Part shown: one piece after another, positions 6,412 to 14,164 of the stretch
Layout of the letters: each line of letters begins with the position of its first letter
How positions within the stretch are numbered: position 1 is the first letter of the stretch
Assembly (NCBI GenBank): GCA_934481445.1
Contig: CAKSPC010000024.1
Coordinates: 1 to 42,555 of the forward strand
Source of the DNA: an uncultured Oscillospiraceae bacterium
GTDB lineage: Bacteria > Bacillota > Clostridia > Oscillospirales > Ruminococcaceae
Length of the DNA: 42,555 bases
Direction: 5' to 3'
Position numbers and translations under genes: made by a program
The notes under the pieces: generated by a model
Databases searched by the model: none
Told to the model about the DNA's origin: nothing
Seen by the model: only the letters and a program-made list of their open reading frames with translations

Positions 6412-8787
6412 TCATTTTATGTAGTATTTTCCGTCCGACCGCAGCATATATACGCTGCCCTCGGGGATGTTGGGTATTTCAATGCTGCGCAGAATGTTTC
6501 CGTCCTTGTCGGAGAGGATCAGCGTTTCTCCCTTTTTCAGCGAGAAATTAGCCTGTATCTGTAATAATGCGTCGGTGGTTTTGTTGTTCTTCATCATCAC
6601 GACAAGCTCTTCTCCCGCGCCTATCGTGACTTCTGGGAGAGCGAAGCGGTCGGGCTTTTCGGGGTCATCGGAGAGATACAGCCCCTTTACCGTGACCTCC
6701 TCGGCATTCGGATTGAGCAGCTTTATCCACCCCGCTTTCTTGTCGGTGGATATCGCGCTTATTTTCAGCGGGACGCCGTGGAGTTCTTCCTTTTCCACCA
6801 CAAGCCTTGCGGAAACCCTGCCGTCCTGCGCCATGTCTGCGGTAATTCTGACTGTCGCGTCGGTATAGTCGGCGCCGTTTATCTCCCATTTTACAATGCG
6901 GTAGCCCTCGAATGCTTCCGCGCTTATCTCAACTCCGTAGGCGGTGTAGTAGCTGCCGAAAACAACGCTGCCGACGGTGCTCTGCGAGCCGAGGTGAGCC
7001 TCCGCGCCCACCGCTCCCGTAACGGAAACGTCGTAGGTATCCTCTGCGATATCAAGATCCTTTGCGATAAATCTGCGAAGCACCGTTTCACGGCGCTCGG
7101 CAAACTTTCGTATCTGATCCCTGCTGTCCGCAAAGGTCCACTCATTCGCCCATGTGCTCGTTATTCCCTTGCGGAGGGCGTACATCTGCTCGTTGTCGCT
7201 TTTTTCAATAAGTTCGTCCAGCGTTTCAAGAATATTTTCGGTGCTGAATGCGTCGGACATGACGTCGCACAGCGTATCCGCCAGAAGTTCACGCATATCC
7301 TCCCGCTGAAGCAGCGCGATAAGCGCGCGGCTCTCGCCGCTCATATGCGTGCCGTCCAGCAGGTCGGAAAGGGTGTTAAGTCGGAAACCCTCGCCGTACA
7401 GTCCCCATGCATACTCCGCGTCAAAGAAGAGGTAGCGCCACTTTCCGTCCATATACTCGGAGGTGATCTCCTCACCGTCCTCGGGGTAATAGCGGAAAGC
7501 CTTGTAGTTGTTGCCCGGCCAGTCCTTGTTGGATATGAATATCTGCATCGCATAATACTGCATGAAATTCTTTATATCCACAAGTTCGCAGAATTCCGCA
7601 AATGTCTTGTCGTTGGTGAGATCCTTGTCGAAATACTCGACCACCTTTGCATAATCGCCAAGGCCGCGCTCGGTGCCCTCTTCTGGAATTTCTGTGTTGC
7701 TTACTATTTCGTACTGTTCCTTGTTGCCGCCGAAATGGCTTTCAAGGTAGTCCTCGTTGTAGTTCTCGTGGAGCCATGAGAAGCCGTAGTATTCGCCGTT
7801 TAAGAAAACAGCAGCGGGGGTGGTGCACTGGGTAGCCTGATAACCGTAATCCCGCGCAAGCTGCTGCGAAAGCTCATCGCGTACGCCCGCAAATTCGCGG
7901 TCGTTTGCGCCGTTGCGAAGCACTACCCTGTCAAACTCGCTGATAGGTTCGCCGTTGCAGTCTACCGCGTCCCGGAAAAACGCGTACTTGAACTTTCCGT
8001 TGTCGGGGTCGTATTCCTTGCGGGCAATAAGCCGCAGTGATTTCTGGTCGACCACGCGGGAATATCCGCCCGAAAGGCGCACGCCCGCCGCCTGCGAAAT
8101 GACCTTGTTTCCCGTGCTTTCAAACACTTCAACATAAATATCGCGCTCGGCTTCCCTGCCGGACATATAGTAGTTGCCGGGGGCGTTATACGGTATCTCC
8201 TCCCCCGGGTGCTCCTTGACATAATCATCGTAGATCTTGCCCGAGACGGCAATTCCGTATTCATAGTCGTAGAGATTGTACGGGTCGGTGGAAAGCACGA
8301 ATATCAGCGTGTCCTCGCTGAAGCGCTCGCGCACATTCTGCCCGACGACATAGCTTCTCGTGAAAATATCCGAAACCTCGCCGTCCCTGACCGCGACAGC
8401 CTTTATCGTCACCGCCGAGGTGTCTGTGCCCGCGTTTATCTCTATCGCGCCGTTATAGCGGTCGGAGGACGCGTCGGGGTCGCTTCCGTCGAGGGTGAAA
8501 TATATCTCCGCGCCGTCGTCCGCGAAAAGCTCCACGGATATGTTCTCATCATAGAAAGTCGACGGCAGCGAATATGTCACCGAAAGCTCGTGCTTATCTT
8601 TGTCATTTTCTTCGTCCTCGGGTTCCGCGGAAGAAGTTGTGCCGCTCGTAACGTGGACTATCTCAACGCCGCCGTCCTCGGTGGGCTGCGCCGTCACCTC
8701 CATCGGCTGATAGGGGTGCTTTATAATTATAAACGCCGAGACCGCCCCGATGACCGCCAGTACGGCAAGGATAATAAAACGCTTCAT
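6412..8787 (-). CDS. CotH kinase family surface protein with lamin-tail domain
   Basis: The 791-residue protein has one N-terminal membrane anchor (residues 4-22) and an acidic linker. A chitobiase/FN3-type beta domain follows at about 75-148 (IYFTLDGSDP motif). A CotH kinase-like domain spans about 160-570, with GVRLSGGYSR, KSLRL, NGEYYGFSWLHE and WRYLFFDAEYAWG. The C-terminus, about 690-790, resembles a lamin-tail domain (WIKLLNPNAEEVTVKGLYLSD). CotH proteins are atypical kinases, first known from Bacillus spore coats; in gut Firmicutes large anchored versions are common and their substrates unknown. ATG at 8787 follows CGGAGAAATAACAT. It is probably the last gene of the unit starting with the esterase at 11580. 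Confidence 0.87.
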   Translation of the reverse strand: MKRFIILAVLAVIGAVSAFIIIKHPYQPMEVTAQPTEDGGVEIVHVTSGTTSSAEPEDEENDKDKHELSVTYSLPSTFYDENISVELFADDGAEIYFTLDGSDPDASSDRYNGAIEINAGTDTSAVTIKAVAVRDGEVSDIFTRSYVVGQNVRERFSEDTLIFVLSTDPYNLYDYEYGIAVSGKIYDDYVKEHPGEEIPYNAPGNYYMSGREAERDIYVEVFESTGNKVISQAAGVRLSGGYSRVVDQKSLRLIARKEYDPDNGKFKYAFFRDAVDCNGEPISEFDRVVLRNGANDREFAGVRDELSQQLARDYGYQATQCTTPAAVFLNGEYYGFSWLHENYNEDYLESHFGGNKEQYEIVSNTEIPEEGTERGLGDYAKVVEYFDKDLTNDKTFAEFCELVDIKNFMQYYAMQIFISNKDWPGNNYKAFRYYPEDGEEITSEYMDGKWRYLFFDAEYAWGLYGEGFRLNTLSDLLDGTHMSGESRALIALLQREDMRELLADTLCDVMSDAFSTENILETLDELIEKSDNEQMYALRKGITSTWANEWTFADSRDQIRKFAERRETVLRRFIAKDLDIAEDTYDVSVTGAVGAEAHLGSQSTVGSVVFGSYYTAYGVEISAEAFEGYRIVKWEINGADYTDATVRITADMAQDGRVSARLVVEKEELHGVPLKISAISTDKKAGWIKLLNPNAEEVTVKGLYLSDDPEKPDRFALPEVTIGAGEELVVMMKNNKTTDALLQIQANFSLKKGETLILSDKDGNILRSIEIPNIPEGSVYMLRSDGKYYIK

Positions 8788-8839
8788 ATGTTATTTCTCC
8801 GAAAGATGTGTTCCCGCACTTTTGGCGGGTGTTCGTTTA

Positions 8840-9268
8840 TTACGCGCTGTCTGCCGCCGCGCACTGCTCCATTTTCGCAAACAGCCCGGGCATTTCTTTC
8901 TTGAAATTCAGCGGGCGGAATGTTTTCGCATCAACAAAGCCGTGGGAGCTTGTCCCCTCGGCAAGTACGGCGCTTTCTCCCTTTTTTGTCACGGTATAAG
9001 AGAACTCTATCCGCGCAGGTGTCAGCCGCGTTATTTTTGCGGTTATAACAAGCGTATCGTCGTATTTCGCGGGCAGGCGGTAGCGGCAGGATATGCCCGT
9101 AACCGGCAGCATTACCCCCGCGCGCTCCATGTCCGCGTAGCTCATCCCCGCAGACTTGATATAGTCCGTGCGGGCTATCTCATACCAGATGGGATACACC
9201 GCATGGTGCACAACGCCCATGCAGTCGGTTTCCGCATAGCGGACGGTTATTTCGGTCTGTGATGGCAT
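8840..9268 (-). CDS. Acyl-CoA thioesterase, 4HBT hotdog fold (YbgC-like)
   Basis: The 142-residue protein has the family's active-site stretch RYAETDCMGVVHH with Asp15, followed by YPIWYEIARTDY. This is the 4-hydroxybenzoyl-CoA thioesterase/YbgC type, which hydrolyses acyl-CoA in the cytoplasm. The length is normal for the family. ATG at 9268 follows AAGGAGCAGAT, and the gene starts nine bases after the SDR stop codon, so the two are cotranscribed. Confidence 0.9.
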   Translation of the reverse strand: MPSQTEITVRYAETDCMGVVHHAVYPIWYEIARTDYIKSAGMSYADMERAGVMLPVTGISCRYRLPAKYDDTLVITAKITRLTPARIEFSYTVTKKGESAVLAEGTSSHGFVDAKTFRPLNFKKEMPGLFAKMEQCAAADSA

Positions 9269-9277
9269 ATCTGCTCC

Positions 9278-10045
9278 TTAAAAGGTTTTTCTAGAGGACT
9301 GCGACAGCCTTGCACCAAAGGCAAGCAGGCAGTCGGGCACCAGCTTTGAAGCATACAGCACCGCCTTTGAAACGGGGTCACTGCATATCATAAGCTCTCC
9401 GCCGAACATATCGCGGACAGCCTTTTCCGCAAGCCTTGCGGAAGAAACCGCAGGTATCGCGAATTTAACGCGCGCTCTCTCCTCAAACTCCGTTGCAACA
9501 GGGCCGGGGCACAGCATGGAAACGTGCACTCCGCTGCCCTCGGAGCGAAGCTCCTCCGCCACAGCCTGCGTCATACGGACAACATACGCCTTGCTTGCAT
9601 AATAAGACGAGAAGTAAGGGCCGGGAAGAAATCCCGCCGCGCTTGCGGTGTTGAGGATGTATCCGCAGCCGCGCTCCCTGAAATCCTTCAGGAAAAGCTT
9701 GAACAGGATATGGAATGCGCGGACGTTAACATTCAGCATACCAAGCTCGCTTTCGAGGTCGGTGTCGCAGAATTTTCCGAAAACGCCGAAGCCCGCGTTG
9801 TTTATAAGAATGTCAATGTTGTATTTCTTAACTGTGTTATAAAGCTTTATACACTGTTTTTCATCGGAAAGGTCGGCGGAAATGCACATTACTTTCACGC
9901 CGTATTCCGTTGTCAGCTCTTCCTTGAGCTCCGCCAGTCTGTCGCGGCGGCGCGCCGTGATGATAACATTTATTCCATGCTTTGCAAGCGAGCGCGCGAT
10001 GTCGCGCCCTATGCCCGAGCTTGCGCCTGTTATGAGTGCAATCAT
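9278..10045 (-). CDS. Short-chain dehydrogenase/reductase
   Basis: The 255-residue SDR has the cofactor motif TGASSGIG at residues 6-13, with ARRR at 31-34, which favours NADPH. NNAG is at 82-85, Ser135 in NTASAAG, and the YxxxK pair Tyr148-Lys152. It resembles the DltE/YqjQ type of classical SDR; the substrate is unknown. ATG at 10045 follows AAAAGGAGAATAAATT. It sits 32 bases after the esterase and nine before the thioesterase, so a role in acyl or lipid chemistry is possible but unproven. Confidence 0.9.
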   Translation of the reverse strand: MIALITGASSGIGRDIARSLAKHGINVIITARRRDRLAELKEELTTEYGVKVMCISADLSDEKQCIKLYNTVKKYNIDILINNAGFGVFGKFCDTDLESELGMLNVNVRAFHILFKLFLKDFRERGCGYILNTASAAGFLPGPYFSSYYASKAYVVRMTQAVAEELRSEGSGVHVSMLCPGPVATEFEERARVKFAIPAVSSARLAEKAVRDMFGGELMICSDPVSKAVLYASKLVPDCLLAFGARLSQSSRKTF

Positions 10046-10077
10046 AATTTATTCTCCTTTTCTGTTCTCTGTGCCGA

Positions 10078-11580
10078 TTATTCTATAGTAATGCGGAACG
10101 GTGCCAGCGGCAGACCCTTTCTGCCGTAAATATGCACCTCGCCGTAGTTTGTCCAGAGATATCTTACCCCGCGGGGTTCGGTTATATTATCCGCGGAAAC
10201 GGTTATCCTTTCGCCGTTTATTTCCGCCTTTGCGGGGACATACTCGCCGTCTGCGCCGCATATCTCAAAGCCGTCCGCGCCGCCGTTCACAACAAATCCG
10301 CCCTCGGCGTTCTTAAAAGAAAGCTCGGCGCCATTTTCGCCCCATACCGCCGAAGCTATCACGGGAGCATTCGCGCCGTCGCAGCCGCCGTAGAATTTAT
10401 CCAGCGCCTGAAGCGCGAAACGGTGTCCCACGGGAGCTTTGTCCTTGGGATGTATTTCGTTGAATTCGCCGCAGTCTATCAGCACGGCGATTCCCATGTT
10501 CTTTACGGTATTGAATGCGCGCATCTGCGCCTCGCGGATAAGGCACCAGTTCTTTCTGTCCTCGTCGGCGGAATAGCGGTGCATGGGAAGCTGCGCGCAG
10601 ATGAACGGAAGCTCGTCGTCGTGCCAGTCCTCGCGCCAGTTTCTGATAAGCTGCGTGAACAGCGTGTAGTACATCTCGGGACGATGGTCGTCGCTCTCGC
10701 CCTGGTAATAGATAAATCCCGCGAGGGTGTAGGGGCACACGCGCATTATCATGCTTTCGTGAAGCACGCCGGGACTCATGGGATTTACGGGAGCGGGAGG
10801 GCCGGGGTACTTGTTCTCGCCGCAGTATTCAAGGCAGCCGTCCCATGTGGGATTTTCCACGGTGGTGTAGTATTCCGCGCTCTTTTTCTCCCATGCAGCG
10901 TGGTATGCCTGATACTCGCGGTAGTCCCTGATAGCCTGCTCGGGGGTCGTGGCGGACATCGCCGCGTCGTATTCGTCGAAATAAACGGAAGTTTCGCCCT
11001 GTGCATATTTTCTGCTCATCCATGCGCTGGCGGAGGTGCCGCCCCAGTTGCAGCCGATAACTCCCACAGTAACGCCGAGCTTTTCCGAAAGCTCCTTTGC
11101 GAAGAAATACCCGACGGCGCTCCAGTACTGCGCGCTTTCCCTGTTGTCGAAGCTCTGCCAACCCATTTTTTCCTCGCACTCGAAGAAATCTTCGTCGAGG
11201 ATGGTCTTTTTCTGTGTGTAGTAAAATCTTACATTTACGTTCTTGTCATTTTCGAGGTGATCCCTGCCGCCGGTGCAGTTGCGCAGCTCATATTCCATGT
11301 TGGACTGACCGCCCGCCAGCCATACCTCGCCGAGGGCTATGTCCGTAAAGCGCACGGTGTCCTTTCCGTCGCTTACGGTAAGTTCCGCGCCCGTGCAGGC
11401 CTCCATCGGGGGGAGCACTGCGAGCCACTTTCCGTCCTTTACGGTGCATCCCGCTTTCTTTCCGAGGAGTTCCACGGTGATATGAGTTCCATCCTGTCCC
11501 TCACCAAAAATGTTTATATTTTTCCCGCGCTGCAATACCATTCCATTGCTGAATATCCGCGCAGTCTTGAATGCTGTCAT
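10078..11580 (-). CDS. Sialate O-acetylesterase family carbohydrate esterase
   Basis: The 500-residue SGNH-type esterase has the nucleophile motif GQSNM (Ser93) and a late IHPKDK motif carrying the catalytic histidine. The N-terminal part (LQRGKNINIFGEG) and the GVIGCNWGGTSASAWM block are typical of sialate O-acetylesterase/DUF303 proteins. These remove acetyl groups from sialic acids or from plant polysaccharides such as xylan. No signal peptide is seen, so it would act inside the cell. The ATG at 11580 is preferred because AAAGGATATTTTTAT precedes it; an in-frame ATG at 11619 lies inside the operator. It begins the esterase-SDR-thioesterase-CotH unit and has a promoter and operator just upstream. 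Confidence 0.88.
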   Translation of the reverse strand: MTAFKTARIFSNGMVLQRGKNINIFGEGQDGTHITVELLGKKAGCTVKDGKWLAVLPPMEACTGAELTVSDGKDTVRFTDIALGEVWLAGGQSNMEYELRNCTGGRDHLENDKNVNVRFYYTQKKTILDEDFFECEEKMGWQSFDNRESAQYWSAVGYFFAKELSEKLGVTVGVIGCNWGGTSASAWMSRKYAQGETSVYFDEYDAAMSATTPEQAIRDYREYQAYHAAWEKKSAEYYTTVENPTWDGCLEYCGENKYPGPPAPVNPMSPGVLHESMIMRVCPYTLAGFIYYQGESDDHRPEMYYTLFTQLIRNWREDWHDDELPFICAQLPMHRYSADEDRKNWCLIREAQMRAFNTVKNMGIAVLIDCGEFNEIHPKDKAPVGHRFALQALDKFYGGCDGANAPVIASAVWGENGAELSFKNAEGGFVVNGGADGFEICGADGEYVPAKAEINGERITVSADNITEPRGVRYLWTNYGEVHIYGRKGLPLAPFRITIE

Positions 11581-11604
11581 ATAAAAATATCCTTTCAGTG
11601 TCAA

Positions 11605-11632
11605 TGATAACGTTTTCACAAAATGAGAACGT
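11605..11632 (-). promoter_or_regulatory. Operator dyad at the esterase gene (LacI/cre-like)
   Basis: ACGTTTTCA (11610-11618) and TGAGAACGT (11624-11632) form a 9-bp inverted repeat with one mismatch, covering the expected transcription start. The overlapping TGATAACGTTTTCA (11605-11618) matches the catabolite-responsive cre consensus at all but one fixed position. A LacI-family regulator or CcpA is the likely binder; neither gene is in the window. Confidence 0.6.
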
Positions 11633-11640
11633 ATATTTAT

Positions 11641-11669
11641 ATTGTACAGCTTTATCCTTTAAAAGTCAA
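11641..11669 (-). promoter_or_regulatory. Promoter of the esterase unit
   Basis: On the minus strand TTGACT (11669-11664), a 17-bp spacer and TACAAT (11646-11641) lie 60 bases before the start codon and directly upstream of the operator. The rest of the 11670-11794 gap is AT-rich and shows nothing else. Confidence 0.7.
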
Positions 11670-11794
11670 TACCTGTTGGATATATTGCGCAAATTTCAGA
11701 ATGTTTCGTTATGGATATAATGGATTATATTTACTTTAATAAAACCAAAAGCAGATATTAAAATTGTCTATATATACAAATTTTTATGCACACC

Positions 11795-11823
11795 TTGACG
11801 TAAAAGCGAGGTAATGGTAAAAT
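11795..11823 (+). promoter_or_regulatory. Promoter of the HPt-flotillin unit
   Basis: TTGACG (11795-11800), a 17-bp spacer and TAAAAT (11818-11823) lie 37 bases before the HPt start codon. Confidence 0.7.
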
Positions 11824-11860
11824 AAAAGCGGAGAAATATTATTGTAAAGGAGTGAATACC

Positions 11861-12223
11861 ATGATAAATGAAGAGATCCGCGCAGAACTTGCCGGGGTAG
11901 GTCTTGACTGCGGCGAGATGATATCCAGATTCATGGACAGCGAGGATATGTTTCTGAGGTATTTTAAAAAGTTCTTCGGCGCCGCAGACGGCGTTGTAAA
12001 GGAACTCAGAGCCGCGGTGGAAAGCGGCGACCTCACCGAGATAGAGCACAAGGCTCACGCACTGAAGGGCCTTTCGGGAAACATAGGCCTTAACAACGTT
12101 TTCAGCCCCGCAAACAAGATAGTCGGAAACCTCCGCGCAGGCAAAACCGACGAATACCGCTCCGATTTCGAATCGCTCGAAAAGGCGTACAGCCGTGCGC
12201 TTGAGATATCACAAAAGCTGTAA
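11861..12223 (+). CDS. Stand-alone HPt phosphotransfer protein
   Basis: The 120-residue protein is a single histidine-containing phosphotransfer domain. The phosphorylated histidine is His66 in KAHALKGLSGNIG. Such proteins shuttle phosphate between hybrid histidine kinases and response regulators in the cytoplasm. ATG at 11861 is chosen because AAAGGAG lies eight bases before it; a GTG nine bases earlier overlaps that site. The flotillin gene follows after 15 bases, so they form one unit. No kinase is adjacent; a lone receiver protein at 37471-37917 is a possible partner. Confidence 0.85.
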   Translation: MINEEIRAELAGVGLDCGEMISRFMDSEDMFLRYFKKFFGAADGVVKELRAAVESGDLTEIEHKAHALKGLSGNIGLNNVFSPANKIVGNLRAGKTDEYRSDFESLEKAYSRALEISQKL

Positions 12224-12238
12224 AGAAAGGACACATCC

Positions 12239-13825
12239 ATGCCATTTACGATCCCTCCCTATGTTTATCCTATCGCGATAATCGTTATCGTGATAATCAT
12301 CATGTTCGCCGCGGGATACCGCAAGGCTCCGCCCGACAAGGCGTACATCATCAGCGGTCTGCGCCGAAGAGCAAAGGTCGTTATCGGTAAGGCGAGCGTA
12401 AAGCTCCCGTTTTTCGAGCGCTGCGACGTGCTCGAACTGGCGCTGATGTCTGTTGATGTCAAGACCGCGCAGGCTGTTCCCACAGCGGACTACATCAACA
12501 TTTCCGTTGACGCCAACGTAAACGTAAAGATCTCCCCCGACCCCGATACCATCGCCCGCGCACAGCAGAACTTCCTTAACAGGAACGTTCAGTACATAAC
12601 TCAGGTAGCCCGCGAGGTACTTGAGGGTAATATGCGTGAGATCGTCGGTCAGATGCGCCTTGAAGAAATGGTAAGCAACCGTCAGGCATTCGCAGATAAG
12701 GTAAAGCAGAACGCAGACCCCGACCTCCGCGCGATGGGTCTTGAGATAGTTTCGTTCAACGTTCAGAATTTCGTGGACGACAACGGCATCATCAACGATA
12801 TGGGTATCGACAACACCATGCAGATCAAGAAAAAAGCTGCGATATCCAAGGCAGAAGCAGAGCGCGACATCAAGATAGCTCAAGCTGAAGCAAACCGCAA
12901 GGCGAATGACGCAAGGGTAGACTCCGAAACCGCCATTGCGGAGCGCCAGAACGAGCTTGCCATCAAGCAGGCAGAACTGAAGCGCGCCGCTGATATCAAG
13001 CAGGCGGAAGCAGACGCCGCCTACACCATCCAGCAGGAAGAGCAGCGCAAGACCATTGAAATTACTACCGCGAACGCTAACCTCGCAAAGCAGGCAAAGG
13101 AAGTCGAGATCAAGGCAAAGGAAGCCGAGATAAAGGAACGCGCCCTCGAAGCGGAGGTAAAGAAAACCGCCGAAGCGAAGAAGTACGCCGCACAGCAGCA
13201 GGCGGACGCCGAGCTGTACGCTACACAGCGTAACGCCGAAGCGAAGAAGTACGAGGACATCCAGAATGCGGAAGCGGAACTTGAAATAAAGAAGAACGAA
13301 GCTGCCGCGATACTTGTGACCGCGCAGAACGAAGCCGCCGCAGAAAAGGCACGCGCCGAAGCAGCACGCTTCGCCGCAGAGCAGGAAGCGGAGGGTATCC
13401 GCGCAAAGGGTCTTGCGGAAGCGGAAGCAGTCCGTGCGAAGGCTCTTGCGGAAGCCGAGGGTCTTGACAAGAAGGCGCTGGCAATGCAGAAGATGCAGGA
13501 AGCCGCTGTACTTCAGATGTACTTCGAGCAGATGCCCGCAGTTGCAGAAGCCATTGCAAAGCCGCTGGGCAATGTCGACAAGATCACAATGTACGGCGAC
13601 GGCAATACCTCGAAGCTGGTAAAGGACATCACAGAAGCAACCACGCAGGCTTCTTCGGGTCTGCTGGACGGACTTGGAATAGACCTCAGGAGCATGGTCA
13701 ATTCTTTCGTGACCGGCAAGGCCATTGCGGGCGGAATGAACAGCGTGCCCGACAACGTTTCCTCCGCAAAGGTGAATATCCCCGAGGAAAAGCCCGCCGA
13801 AACAACAAATTCCGAGCAGCAGTAA
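12239..13825 (+). CDS. Flotillin-like SPFH membrane scaffold protein
   Basis: The 528-residue protein has a membrane segment at residues 9-27, an SPFH (band 7) domain over about 30-210, and a long Ala/Glu/Lys-rich coiled coil over about 215-440 with many EAEA-type repeats. A short flexible tail rich in Pro, Glu and Ser ends the protein. Flotillins form oligomeric scaffolds in ordered membrane patches and help assemble signalling and secretion proteins. Length and order match bacterial FloT/YqiK proteins. ATG at 12239 follows GAAAGGACACATCC. It is cotranscribed with the HPt gene, and the terminator after it carries the inserted repeat element. Confidence 0.92.
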   Translation: MPFTIPPYVYPIAIIVIVIIIMFAAGYRKAPPDKAYIISGLRRRAKVVIGKASVKLPFFERCDVLELALMSVDVKTAQAVPTADYINISVDANVNVKISPDPDTIARAQQNFLNRNVQYITQVAREVLEGNMREIVGQMRLEEMVSNRQAFADKVKQNADPDLRAMGLEIVSFNVQNFVDDNGIINDMGIDNTMQIKKKAAISKAEAERDIKIAQAEANRKANDARVDSETAIAERQNELAIKQAELKRAADIKQAEADAAYTIQQEEQRKTIEITTANANLAKQAKEVEIKAKEAEIKERALEAEVKKTAEAKKYAAQQQADAELYATQRNAEAKKYEDIQNAEAELEIKKNEAAAILVTAQNEAAAEKARAEAARFAAEQEAEGIRAKGLAEAEAVRAKALAEAEGLDKKALAMQKMQEAAVLQMYFEQMPAVAEAIAKPLGNVDKITMYGDGNTSKLVKDITEATTQASSGLLDGLGIDLRSMVNSFVTGKAIAGGMNSVPDNVSSAKVNIPEEKPAETTNSEQQ

Positions 13826-13845
13826 ATTCAACAATTCAACATAAA

Positions 13846-13876
13846 AAGCCGCCGCAGAGTTATCTGCGGCGGCTCC
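13846..13876 (+). terminator. Proximal hairpin, first arm of a 31-bp direct repeat
   Basis: GCCGCCGCAGA pairs with TCTGCGGCGGC to make a strong hairpin 20 bases after the flotillin stop codon. No T-run follows; the repeat element begins at once. The same 31 bases recur exactly at 14097-14127. Confidence 0.8.
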
Positions 13877-14096
13877 AGTCTGTCGAAAAAAGTCAAAACG
13901 GCAGAAAATTTGCAATAGACTGTGGGGGAAAACTCTTGTTTTCCCCCACACCCCTTTAGCGCCTTTGAAGCCGTAAAACCGCACTGCGTGCGGAGTGGCG
14001 GGGGCTCTGCCCCCACAACCCCCGCTTCCTTTTGTGTCAAAAGGAAGCGAAAACCAATACGCTACGCGGAAATTTTAAAGGTTTTTCGACAAGCTG
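13877..14096 (+). mobile_element. Hairpin-tiled MITE-like element, copy B (complete, 220 bp)
   Basis: Left end AGTCTGTCGAAAAA and right end TTTTTCGACAAGCTG are imperfect terminal inverted repeats sharing TGTCGAAAAA. Between them lie four perfect hairpins with stems of 12, 6, 6 and 9 bp. The element sits between two identical 31-bp copies of the flotillin terminator hairpin, as a target duplication would. It encodes no recognisable protein. Compared with copy C there are six substitutions and one A-run change by eye, all outside the four stems. It is also possible that the element is a non-mobile regulatory repeat, but the flanking duplication argues for insertion. Confidence 0.85.
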
Positions 14097-14136
14097 AAGC
14101 CGCCGCAGAGTTATCTGCGGCGGCTCCTTTATTTAA
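14097..14136 (+). terminator. Distal terminator of the flotillin gene, second arm of the direct repeat
   Basis: The hairpin at 14097-14127 is identical to the one at 13846-13876 and is followed by TTTATTT, so this copy has the working T-run on the plus strand. It also lies 37 bases beyond the htrA stop codon on the other strand. Confidence 0.8.
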
Positions 14137-14164
14137 GAGGATTTCTTATGGAGTTCCGAAATAA

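Noticed and set aside
12209..13984. Long open frame antisense to flotillin, rich in Cys, Leu and Phe
   Set aside because: It is a shadow of the repetitive coiled-coil coding sequence on the other strand and runs into the repeat element.
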